Below are positions 6,352 through 12,203 of a stretch of DNA of 12,203 bases, piece by piece (positions within the stretch are counted from its first letter, which is position 1; every line of letters starts with the position of its first letter). The stretch is from positions 1 through 12,203 of the forward strand of contig DAOUGD010000189.1 in assembly GCA_034429475.1 (NCBI GenBank). Direction: 5' to 3'. Origin of the DNA: JAKQHY01 sp034429475. GTDB taxonomy: Bacteria; Chloroflexota; Anaerolineae; B4-G1; SLSP01. The position numbers and the translations under genes were made by a program. The notes beneath the pieces are model-generated. The model was not told the origin of the DNA and searched no databases. It worked only from the letters and a program-made list of their open reading frames with translations.

Positions 6352-6428
6352 TTTCGTAATTCGCAATTCGCAATTCGCAATTCGTAATTCGTAATTCGTA
6401 ATTCGTAATTCGTAATTCGTAATTCGTT
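6352..6428 (+). repeat. Heptamer array ATTCGYA (11 units)
   Basis: TTTCGTA (6352-6358), ATTCGCA x3 (6359-6379), ATTCGTA x6 (6380-6421) and ATTCGTT (6422-6428) are perfectly in register. The C and T variants form separate blocks, which suggests expansion by slippage or unequal exchange. The array fills the spacer and ends 11 nt before the ATG of the acyl-CoA synthetase, 2 nt before its GGAG. Spacers are 0 bp, so this is not a CRISPR array. Confidence 0.95.
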
Positions 6429-6439
6429 TAGGAGCTATT

Positions 6440-8548
6440 ATGACCAATCTATCCGACTACTTTTTCAATCCACACGGTGTCGCCGTGATCGGTGCGAGCA
6501 GCGACCCGACGAAGTTGAGCCATGGCGTCGTGCGCAACCTCAAAGAGCACGGCTACGCCGGGCCGATCTACCCAATCAACCCCAAAGGCGGCGAAATCCT
6601 GGGGCTGCCCGTGTACTCACGTATTGCCGACGTTCCCGATCCCATTGAATTGGCCGTCATCATGATCCCCGCCCCCTATGTGCCGCAGGCGTTGGAGGAA
6701 TGTGGACAGCGCGGCCTCAAAGCGGTCATCGTCGTCACCGGCGGCTTCAAGGAGGCCGGGCCGGAGGGCGCAGCGTTGGAAGCGTCGCTCAAGGGCCTCG
6801 TGGACAAGTACGGGATGCGGATGATCGGTCCGAACTGCGTCGGCGTGATGGACACCGCGCTGCCGTTGGACACCACCTTCATCACCGACATGCCGCCGCG
6901 CGGGCATATCGGCTTTGCGTCGCACTCCGGCGCGATTTGCGGCGGGACGACGGACTGGGCGCGCAGCGTCGGTGTGGGGTACAGCCGCATCGCCACGCTC
7001 GGCAACCAGCTCGACGTGGACCTCGCCGACGGCATCCAAATGCTGGCCGACGATCCCAACACCCGCGTCATCAACCTCTATGCCGAGGGCTTGCCCGACG
7101 GGCGGCGCTTCGTCGAAGTCGCCGCGTCCGTCTACCGGCAGAAGCCCATCGTGATGCTCAAAGCCGGGCTGACGCAATCCGGCGTCCAGGCGGTGGCTTC
7201 GCATACGGGGGCGCTGGCCGGGAGCGGACGCGCCTATCGCGCCGCCTGCCACCGGGCGGGCGCGCTCGTCGTCAACTCGTTGCAAGAGCAGAACGACGTG
7301 GCGATGGCTCTGGCGACGCAGCCGCTCCCGGCGGGCAACCGCGTGGCGCTGCTCACCAACGCCGGCGGCCCTGCCGCCCTCGCCGCCGACGCGCTCGATT
7401 TCAATGCCCTGACGTTGGCGAAACTTTCGCCGGAGACACAGGCCCACCTCAAGGCCGTGACCCCGGCAGGGACGCAGCTCTTCAACCCGGTGGACATGCT
7501 CGGCGGGCCGCGCGCGGAAATGTTCTACGCCGCTCTCAAAATCCTGGCGGACGCGCCCGAAGTGGACATGCTGCTGGCGATGTTCGTCCCCCAGGCCATC
7601 ACGCCGGTGGACGACGTGGCGCGCGCCATCGTGAGAGCGGCGGCGGAGATCGCCAAGCCGGTGATCGCCTGCATGGTCGGCGGCGCGAGTCTCACGGAGA
7701 CCGTCCTCATCCTCAACACCGGCGGCGTCCCCTACTACCAGGACCCCACGCGCGCCGGGCGCGCCCTCGCCGGGTTGTGGGAATATCGCCGGTTGCGCGA
7801 CCGCCCGGATTTGACGCCGCTCCCCGTGACGGACGTGGCTCGGGAGGCGGTGCGGGCGTTGTTGGTAGGGTCGCAGAGTCTCCCCGCCCCTGACCCATCG
7901 TCAAGAACCTTCCTCGATGCGGAGACGGCTGGCCAAATTGCAGCCGCCTACGGCATTCGTGTGCCGTTCTCAGGGCTGGCGTCTACGGTGGATGAAGCTG
8001 TGGCTTTAGCGGAGCAGGCCGGCTATCCCGTCGTCCTCAAGCTGATCGCGGCGGATGTGGTACACAAGATGGATGTGGGCGGGATTGTGTTGAATTTGAC
8101 CGACGCGGACGCGGTGCGCGCCGCCTTTGCGCGGCTGGTGGGCGACGATCCGGCGCGGCGCGTGATGGTGCAGCAGATGGCCCCGCGTGGCCTCGAAATC
8201 ATCCTGGGGGCGCAGCGCGACGCGCAATTCGGCCCGCTGTTGATGGCCGGTCTGGGTGGCATTTACGTGGAGGTCTTCAAAGATGTGGCCTTCCGCCTTG
8301 CGCCGCTGTGCGAGGCGGACGCGCGCGACATGATCGCGGAGACGGCGGTGGGCAAGCTGCTGGCCGGCGTCCGTGGGCAGGCACCCGGCGACCTCGACGC
8401 CGTGGTGGATACTCTGCGCCGCGTCGGTCAACTGGTGAGCGACTTCCCTGAGATTGTGGAACTGGACATCAACCCGCTCATCGTCGGGACGGCGGGGCAG
8501 GGGGCCTGGGCCGTGGACGTGCGGATGGCGGTGGAGAAAACGGGTTAG
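6440..8548 (+). CDS. Acetate/acyl-CoA ligase, ADP-forming (fused alpha-beta)
   Basis: This 702-residue cytosolic enzyme interconverts acyl-CoA + ADP + Pi and acid + ATP + CoA. The N-terminal CoA-binding Rossmann domain starts with VAVIGASSDP (about 14-23). The succinyl-CoA-ligase-like region contains IGPNCVGVM (129-137). SHTGALAG at 254-261 holds His255, the expected phosphohistidine. The C-terminal ATP-grasp domain (about 490-700) carries VHKMDVGG with His542, the second phosphate-relay His of ADP-forming synthetases, plus GLEIILG and ELDINPL. Both halves and both His residues are present, so it should be active. There is no GNAT domain, which argues against a Pat-type protein acetyltransferase. 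At 161-165 the usual SQSGA reads SHSGA. A GGAG at 6431-6434, 5 nt before ATG 6440, fixes the start. The role could be substrate-level ATP formation from acetyl- or other acyl-CoA in fermentation or amino-acid catabolism (inference). Confidence 0.94.
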   Translation: MTNLSDYFFNPHGVAVIGASSDPTKLSHGVVRNLKEHGYAGPIYPINPKGGEILGLPVYSRIADVPDPIELAVIMIPAPYVPQALEECGQRGLKAVIVVTGGFKEAGPEGAALEASLKGLVDKYGMRMIGPNCVGVMDTALPLDTTFITDMPPRGHIGFASHSGAICGGTTDWARSVGVGYSRIATLGNQLDVDLADGIQMLADDPNTRVINLYAEGLPDGRRFVEVAASVYRQKPIVMLKAGLTQSGVQAVASHTGALAGSGRAYRAACHRAGALVVNSLQEQNDVAMALATQPLPAGNRVALLTNAGGPAALAADALDFNALTLAKLSPETQAHLKAVTPAGTQLFNPVDMLGGPRAEMFYAALKILADAPEVDMLLAMFVPQAITPVDDVARAIVRAAAEIAKPVIACMVGGASLTETVLILNTGGVPYYQDPTRAGRALAGLWEYRRLRDRPDLTPLPVTDVAREAVRALLVGSQSLPAPDPSSRTFLDAETAGQIAAAYGIRVPFSGLASTVDEAVALAEQAGYPVVLKLIAADVVHKMDVGGIVLNLTDADAVRAAFARLVGDDPARRVMVQQMAPRGLEIILGAQRDAQFGPLLMAGLGGIYVEVFKDVAFRLAPLCEADARDMIAETAVGKLLAGVRGQAPGDLDAVVDTLRRVGQLVSDFPEIVELDINPLIVGTAGQGAWAVDVRMAVEKTG

Positions 8549-8560
8549 GCAGCGTTTTGC

Positions 8561-8565
8561 AGGAG
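8561..8565 (+). promoter_or_regulatory. Shine-Dalgarno-like AGGAG suggesting an alternative TTG start
   Basis: AGGAG is 8 nt before an in-frame TTG at 8574, but 26 nt before ATG 8592. If it is used, the EEP protein gains six residues (TTG-read Met, then PESSK). The ATG itself has only a weak GAGAG at 8580-8584. Confidence 0.4.
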
Positions 8566-8591
8566 ATTTGGGATTGCCTGAGAGTTCTAAA

Positions 8592-9599
8592 ATGAGCAAG
8601 AAATTGAGAGGGATTGCAGTTGGGGTATGCTGGCTATACACTGCCCTTGTAGTTGGCTTTATGGCCCTACGTGTAGAAGTGTCAGATCTACCACCTTTTC
8701 TTGCCCTGGTCAACGTCTTCACGCCGTTCCTGTTTGTACCGATCCCGGTAGTATTCCTTATAGTACTCGGCTTGTGGTCAGAGAGTGCGCTCGTGGCGGG
8801 TGCAATTGCCTTGGCTATATTTGTTGGTTCGTACGGCACTCTCTTTTTGCCCCGTTTTGGAGGGTGCGATTGCGAAGGGGAACAGATATTGCGCGTGATG
8901 ACGTTTAATCTTGGTCTACATCTGGGACGGCCGGAAGCATTGATGACGCTCATTGAGGACCAAGAAGCAGATATTGTCGCAGTCCAAGAAATGACGTCTG
9001 AGATGGCGCAGTTGTTCGAACAAGAGCTTGGATCGACTTATCCGTATAGGGTATCGGATCCCGTTGCAGAAACCACAGGGTTGTTCAGTCGTTATCCAAT
9101 TATAGAAGAAGAGTGGAACGAGCCAGTTGGGGGCGGTCGATTATATCTTCGCGCAGTGGTGGATTGGAATGATCAAGCGGTGACGATCTTCGTGGTGCAT
9201 CCACTCCCGCCCGGGCTTGAATGGTATAGAAATACGGCTATACCGATTGGACTGCACGATGTCGGGCCTCAAGGACAAGTAGAGGAAGTAACAAAGCAGG
9301 CCAAGTCTGAGAAGGGATTGGTCTTGATCGTTGGTGATTTCAACATGAGCGATCAAACGCGGGGGTACGTTAACATAGCAGAAGAATTTATAGATGCATA
9401 TCGAGAAGCCGGGTGGGGATTTGGGTTCACGTTTCCTAAAGGATTACAAGTGGGAGAGAGGTCATTGCCTGGCCCGTTTGCTCGGTTGGATTACATTTTT
9501 CATTCGAGCCATTTTCGCACGAACTGGGTACACGTAGGATGTGGCGGGGGGTCTGACCACTGTTATCTACTGGCTCAGTTGGCGAGAAAAGATCCCTAG
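8592..9599 (+). CDS. Membrane-anchored endonuclease/exonuclease/phosphatase (EEP) family protein
   Basis: This 335-residue protein has three hydrophobic segments at about residues 8-28, 36-62 and 66-88, then an EEP (DNase I/AP endonuclease-like) domain. Domain motifs are RVMTFNLGL (substrate/metal Asn), VAVQEM (metal-binding Glu), GDFNMSD (catalytic Asp and Asn), RLDYIF and GSDHCYLLAQL (catalytic Asp-His pair). The full set implies an active Mg2+-dependent phosphodiesterase or phosphatase, on the outer face if the third helix exits the cell. The substrate (nucleic acid, phospholipid or inositol phosphate) cannot be told. Its GC and codon use are lower than its neighbours: hand counts of single 60-nt lines gave about 47-48% (9001, 9361) against 62-70% in the acyl-CoA ligase (7021, 7501), suggesting separate origin. 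A TTG at 8574 is a plausible earlier start. Its stop lies 5 bp from that of the convergent alkaline phosphatase. Confidence 0.87.
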   Translation: MSKKLRGIAVGVCWLYTALVVGFMALRVEVSDLPPFLALVNVFTPFLFVPIPVVFLIVLGLWSESALVAGAIALAIFVGSYGTLFLPRFGGCDCEGEQILRVMTFNLGLHLGRPEALMTLIEDQEADIVAVQEMTSEMAQLFEQELGSTYPYRVSDPVAETTGLFSRYPIIEEEWNEPVGGGRLYLRAVVDWNDQAVTIFVVHPLPPGLEWYRNTAIPIGLHDVGPQGQVEEVTKQAKSEKGLVLIVGDFNMSDQTRGYVNIAEEFIDAYREAGWGFGFTFPKGLQVGERSLPGPFARLDYIFHSSHFRTNWVHVGCGGGSDHCYLLAQLARKDP

Positions 9600-9604
9600 A
9601 TGCT

Positions 9605-10882
9605 TCACTGCCAGCGCGTTACCACCGGCACGTCAATCCGCCAACTGAACAGCGCGGCGATCATGACTTCGTAGACGTGCGTATTCTCGTATTCGCCCTC
9701 CAACAGATAACTGCCCGGCCCTTGCGCCATCACCGCGACCGGGGTTGTCGTGTGAGCGCCGCCGGCCCAGGTGACGTAGAAAGGCGTCCCATCCGGCATG
9801 GCGAATGGCCCATCCTCGTCTTCTGCGCCGGTGGGCGTGAGCGAGGCCGCCATGCCGCCCGTCTCGTGGTCGGCGGTGACGATGATGAGCGTCTGCGGGT
9901 GTCCTACCGCGAAGGCTTGTGCGATGGCGACGGCGTCATCGAAAGCCAACGTGTCGCTGATGACGTTGGCGGCGTCGTTGTTGTGCGCGGCCCAGTCAAT
10001 TTGTCCCCCTTCCACCATCAGGAAAAATCCCTCCGGGTCTTGTGACAAGAGTGTAATGGCTGCGTGGGTCATGGTCGCCAGGGTGGGACTGTGCGGGCGC
10101 GTCATCCCCGCGTCGCCGAAGAGCCCGAGCAGCCGCGAGGTGTCCGGCGGCGCAGCCATAAGGGCGACGCCATCGCAGACGTAGACGTATCCGGCGTCGG
10201 TGGCTTCCTGAATGAGGGTGCGCCCGTCGCTGCGGTCGCCAGGCGCGGGGAAGCAGCCGGTCGCGGAGGGCGGCAGGAAGTCATCCTCCCCGCCGCCGAG
10301 CAGCACGTTGACCCGGCGCTCGATCATCTGGCGGGCGATATCCGCCATCTGCGTGCGGAGCGGGACATGCGCGGCGAAAGCTGCCGGGGTGGCGTGGGCT
10401 ATTTCGGTGGTGGTCGCCAGCCCCACTGCCATGCCGCGCCGCTGCGCCTGCTCCAGAATGGTTTGGAGCGGGTTGAAAAGCGGATCCATGGCGATCATAC
10501 CATCAAGGGTTTTGTGACCGGTCGCCAGGGCGGTGGCAGCGGCGGCGGAATCGGTCACACCGAGAAGAGAGCCTGTGCGCGCCCATCCGCTGTGCGGCAT
10601 AGAATCCATGGCTAAATGGCTATCTTGCCCGTAGGCGGCCCACTGCGCCGCCGTGCGCTGCGCGTCGCCCATGCCATCGCCGATGAAGAGGATGATATTG
10701 GTCGGCGGCGCGCAGGGCGGGGGGGCGACCATCATGAAGCCGGCGGCATGGGGTGGCAGGGAAGGCGCTGCGGGGGCGCCGCTCATGATCAGCAAGATCA
10801 AGAGGGCGCTCGGCATCTTACGTATCTTATCAAACTTGCGCCGGGCGCCGGTCGTAGAAAACCGCTTAGTGGCGTATCCCAT
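9605..10882 (-). CDS. Secreted alkaline phosphatase (PhoA-type)
   Basis: The predicted protein has 425 residues and hydrolyses phosphomonoesters outside the membrane. A basic start and hydrophobic segment ALLILLIMSGAPAAP (about 26-40) form a signal peptide or anchor. All active-site elements are present, numbered from ATG 10882: Asp69 (FIGDGMGD), nucleophile Ser112 (VTDSAAAATA), Thr165 (HATPAA), Arg176, Glu291/Asp296/His300 (VEGGQIDWAAH), Asp338-His339 (TADHETGG) and His377 (GGAHTTTPV). Spacing follows E. coli PhoA (ligand pattern recalled from memory). Start choice: ATG 10882 has GGAG 8 nt upstream and overlaps the peptidase gene by 17 nt; GTG 10891 is possible; ATG 10816 would give a more standard signal peptide but has a poor ribosome site. 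It probably follows the M23 gene in one transcript. No Pho box was recognised. Confidence 0.92.
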   Translation of the reverse strand: MGYATKRFSTTGARRKFDKIRKMPSALLILLIMSGAPAAPSLPPHAAGFMMVAPPPCAPPTNIILFIGDGMGDAQRTAAQWAAYGQDSHLAMDSMPHSGWARTGSLLGVTDSAAAATALATGHKTLDGMIAMDPLFNPLQTILEQAQRRGMAVGLATTTEIAHATPAAFAAHVPLRTQMADIARQMIERRVNVLLGGGEDDFLPPSATGCFPAPGDRSDGRTLIQEATDAGYVYVCDGVALMAAPPDTSRLLGLFGDAGMTRPHSPTLATMTHAAITLLSQDPEGFFLMVEGGQIDWAAHNNDAANVISDTLAFDDAVAIAQAFAVGHPQTLIIVTADHETGGMAASLTPTGAEDEDGPFAMPDGTPFYVTWAGGAHTTTPVAVMAQGPGSYLLEGEYENTHVYEVMIAALFSWRIDVPVVTRWQ

Positions 10883-12203
10883 TTTGCGCACTCCAGTCTT
10901 CCAATGCCGTGCGCGTTTGCCCGTTTTTGTTCAGGAAGCCGTCGTAAGGGGCGGCGTCTGTCTGCGCCTGCCAACCGGAGAGAGTGAACGGCCACGGTGC
11001 GCCATCGGCGGGCATCCACACACCGTTGTAGCGTCGGGCGAAGTGCAGATGGGTGGCGTTGGAGACGCCGCCTTCGCAGGAGGGGTGGGCGATGCGGTTG
11101 CCGGTCTGCACCGTGGCGCCAGCCGCCACGCGCCCGTCTTTGTCCATGTGGAGATAGAGCAGCACCCATCCCGTGCCCACGAAGCCATCGTTGTCCAGGT
11201 CTTGCAACACCATCCCATTCTCGCTGACGGCGATGACGCCCGCCGCCGCCGCCGTCACCCAGCGCGCGCTGGCCTGGCAGCCGAGGTTGCGCTCCGGCGG
11301 GGCAAAGTCCAGCGCCGACCACGCGCCTTGCGATCCCCATCCGGGATGCGGGCCGCCGGTGTAGTACCACGTTTCGCCCGTCGCCCAGGGGAGTTCGAGT
11401 GTGGGGTTGGTCGTGTCCGGCGGAACGAGCGGCTCGATGGTGTACTGGAACGGATCGCCGAACAGAGATTGATAGACTTCTGGGAAGCGTTGGAGATCGG
11501 CGAGCCAGGCGTCGTAGTCCGCCGCGCCGGAGGCGAGGGCGCGCTGCACGCCCGCCGTGCCCGCGTTGATGGCGGTCGAATACTGGACGTAGCCGCCATC
11601 TTCGGTCTGCACCAGCCACGACGTATCCAGCCGCCAGCCATAGAAGCCGACGTTGAGTTCGTCGGCGGCCCAGGCCAATTGATGGTAAAGGCCGTTCAGA
11701 TGGGGGAAGTCGGTGTAGCCGAGGGGGTAAGTGCGTTGGTCGGGGGAAGGGTCGGGATTGGTGAGCCAGCCGCCGCGCAGTTCCAGCAGGGTCAGCAGCA
11801 CGCGCGGGCCGACGCTGTATTCGTTAGCGACCCGTTCCACAATTTCCGGGCCGGTCAGCGTTTCTCCAGCCACTTCTTCGCTGTAATCGTGAAACAGGCC
11901 GGGCAGACTGACCATCATTTGTGCGACGTCAAAATCCCGATAACTCGGCCCGTAGACGAGGTCGCTGTCGGGAATGAGAATTTGTTCCGGGCCGATATGC
12001 TGGGCTTCCAAGGATACTTGTAGCGTTTGCCCTGCAGCAAGCTGGTCGGCGTTGGCGAGGCCGTTGAGCCGCAGCAGTTCGTCCACCGAGGTGCCGTAGT
12101 AGGCGGCGATGCCGGAGAGCGTGTCGCCCGGTTGCACGGTGTAGCGGATGGCGGTGCTTTCCGGCGGCGTGCGGGTGGGCGGCGCGGTGGGGGTGATGGG
12201 GGC
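10866..12203 (-). CDS. LysM and M23 (LytM-type) cell-wall peptidase, 5' partial
   Basis: The frame stays open to the window edge, so the start and any signal peptide lie beyond 12203; 445 residues are visible. A Pro/Thr-rich linker (residues 1-17) leads into a LysM peptidoglycan-binding domain (about 19-63; YTVQPGDTLSGIA). A helical region of unknown function follows (about 70-250; IVERVANEYSVGPRVLLTLLE). The C-terminal M23 metallopeptidase domain runs from about 280 to 400. Likely Zn ligands are His286 and Asp299 (GGPHPGW...SALDF) and His387 of HLHF, with His385 catalytic. The first His-Asp spacing is longer than in classic LytM. A DLDNDGFVG loop (335-343) inside the domain resembles a Ca2+-binding loop. 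The expected role is peptidoglycan cross-bridge cleavage in the wall. A GTG at 12137 is in frame but falls inside the LysM domain, so it is not the true start. The alkaline phosphatase gene overlaps its end. Confidence 0.9.
   Translation of the reverse strand, partial: APITPTAPPTRTPPESTAIRYTVQPGDTLSGIAAYYGTSVDELLRLNGLANADQLAAGQTLQVSLEAQHIGPEQILIPDSDLVYGPSYRDFDVAQMMVSLPGLFHDYSEEVAGETLTGPEIVERVANEYSVGPRVLLTLLELRGGWLTNPDPSPDQRTYPLGYTDFPHLNGLYHQLAWAADELNVGFYGWRLDTSWLVQTEDGGYVQYSTAINAGTAGVQRALASGAADYDAWLADLQRFPEVYQSLFGDPFQYTIEPLVPPDTTNPTLELPWATGETWYYTGGPHPGWGSQGAWSALDFAPPERNLGCQASARWVTAAAAGVIAVSENGMVLQDLDNDGFVGTGWVLLYLHMDKDGRVAAGATVQTGNRIAHPSCEGGVSNATHLHFARRYNGVWMPADGAPWPFTLSGWQAQTDAAPYDGFLNKNGQTRTALEDWSAQNGIRH

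Noticed and set aside
6340..6354. Possible terminator hairpin AAACC-GCCAG-GGTTT after DUF4010
   Set aside because: It has only a 5-bp stem with no following T-tract and overlaps the first heptamer unit; too weak to call.
6352..6428. Possible CRISPR array
   Set aside because: The units are 7 bp with no spacers between them, and no cas gene is nearby; this is a simple tandem heptamer repeat.
6617..7447. Minus-strand frame inside the acyl-CoA ligase
   Set aside because: The ligase motifs lie on the + strand across the same interval; this frame is Arg/Gly/His-rich and without a domain.
8454..8591. N-terminal extension of the EEP protein into the acyl-CoA ligase
   Set aside because: It is a Trp/Arg-rich shadow of the ligase's conserved C-terminus; the natural start is at 8592 or 8574.
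10653..12023. Long + strand reading frame (456 residues) opposite the M23 peptidase
   Set aside because: It is antisense to a protein with clear LysM and M23 motifs, its own translation is Arg/Gly/Ala-rich with no recognisable domain, and its existence follows from high GC at third positions.
1..12203. Defence island, prophage or insertion sequence
   Set aside because: No transposase, integrase, toxin-antitoxin, restriction, nuclease-helicase or phage structural gene is present; the EEP protein alone is not evidence of a defence system.

Overview
The window (about 12.2 kb, high GC, densely coded) looks like chromosomal DNA from a Chloroflexota bacterium, most likely of the Anaerolineae/Caldilineae type. 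This is an inference. It rests on a secreted Ig-like/DUF11 protein with a hydrophobic-aromatic tail of the kind common in that phylum, a LysM-M23 peptidase with a lineage-typical architecture, a fused ADP-forming acyl-CoA synthetase, and heptanucleotide repeats between genes. No rRNA, ribosomal protein or other firm taxonomic marker is present.

Layout. (1) 1-1498, + strand: the 3' part of a large secreted or surface protein built of Ig-like repeats with a 93-residue (279-bp) period, then a cadherin-like/Big_9-type domain and a DUF11-like domain. (2) 1526-1594: two hairpins between convergent genes, the second a near-perfect 14-bp bidirectional terminator. (3) 1623-2684, - strand: a GHMP sugar kinase of the HddA/fucokinase type. 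(4) 2685-2931: a divergent promoter region. (5) 2932-9599, + strand: a co-directional run of five genes: MATE efflux transporter, histidine phosphatase, MgtC/DUF4010 membrane protein, fused ADP-forming acyl-CoA synthetase, and a membrane-anchored endonuclease/exonuclease/phosphatase (EEP) protein. The gaps are 11, 80, 102 and 43 bp. (6) 9605-12203, - strand: a LysM-M23 peptidase (5' end beyond the window) overlapping and followed by an alkaline phosphatase. These converge on the EEP gene with only 5 bp between the stop codons.

The most unusual structure is not a gene. Each of the first four genes of the + strand run is preceded, a short and fairly constant distance upstream of its start, by tandem 7-bp repeats, with a different sequence each time. 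These are AGTTTCC x2 before MATE; its exact reverse complement GGAAACT x2 at the 3' end of MATE, before the phosphatase; GGTTGTG x4 running in register into five AYTCSYM-type units before DUF4010; and ATTCGCA x3 plus ATTCGTA x6 before the acyl-CoA synthetase. The fifth gene (EEP), which also has visibly lower GC, has none. The G-rich array also fits the canonical G-quadruplex pattern. The AGTTTCC/GGAAACT pair could form a 14-bp duplex linking the two ends of the MATE message. Comparable heptamer repeats (STRRs) are known from filamentous cyanobacteria. Their role here is unknown.

Functionally the genes are mixed: cell surface and envelope (Ig protein, M23 peptidase, MATE, MgtC-like), phosphate-ester hydrolysis (alkaline phosphatase, histidine phosphatase, EEP), activated-sugar supply (GHMP kinase) and acyl-CoA/ATP metabolism. 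I see no defence system, mobile element, CRISPR array or RNA gene.
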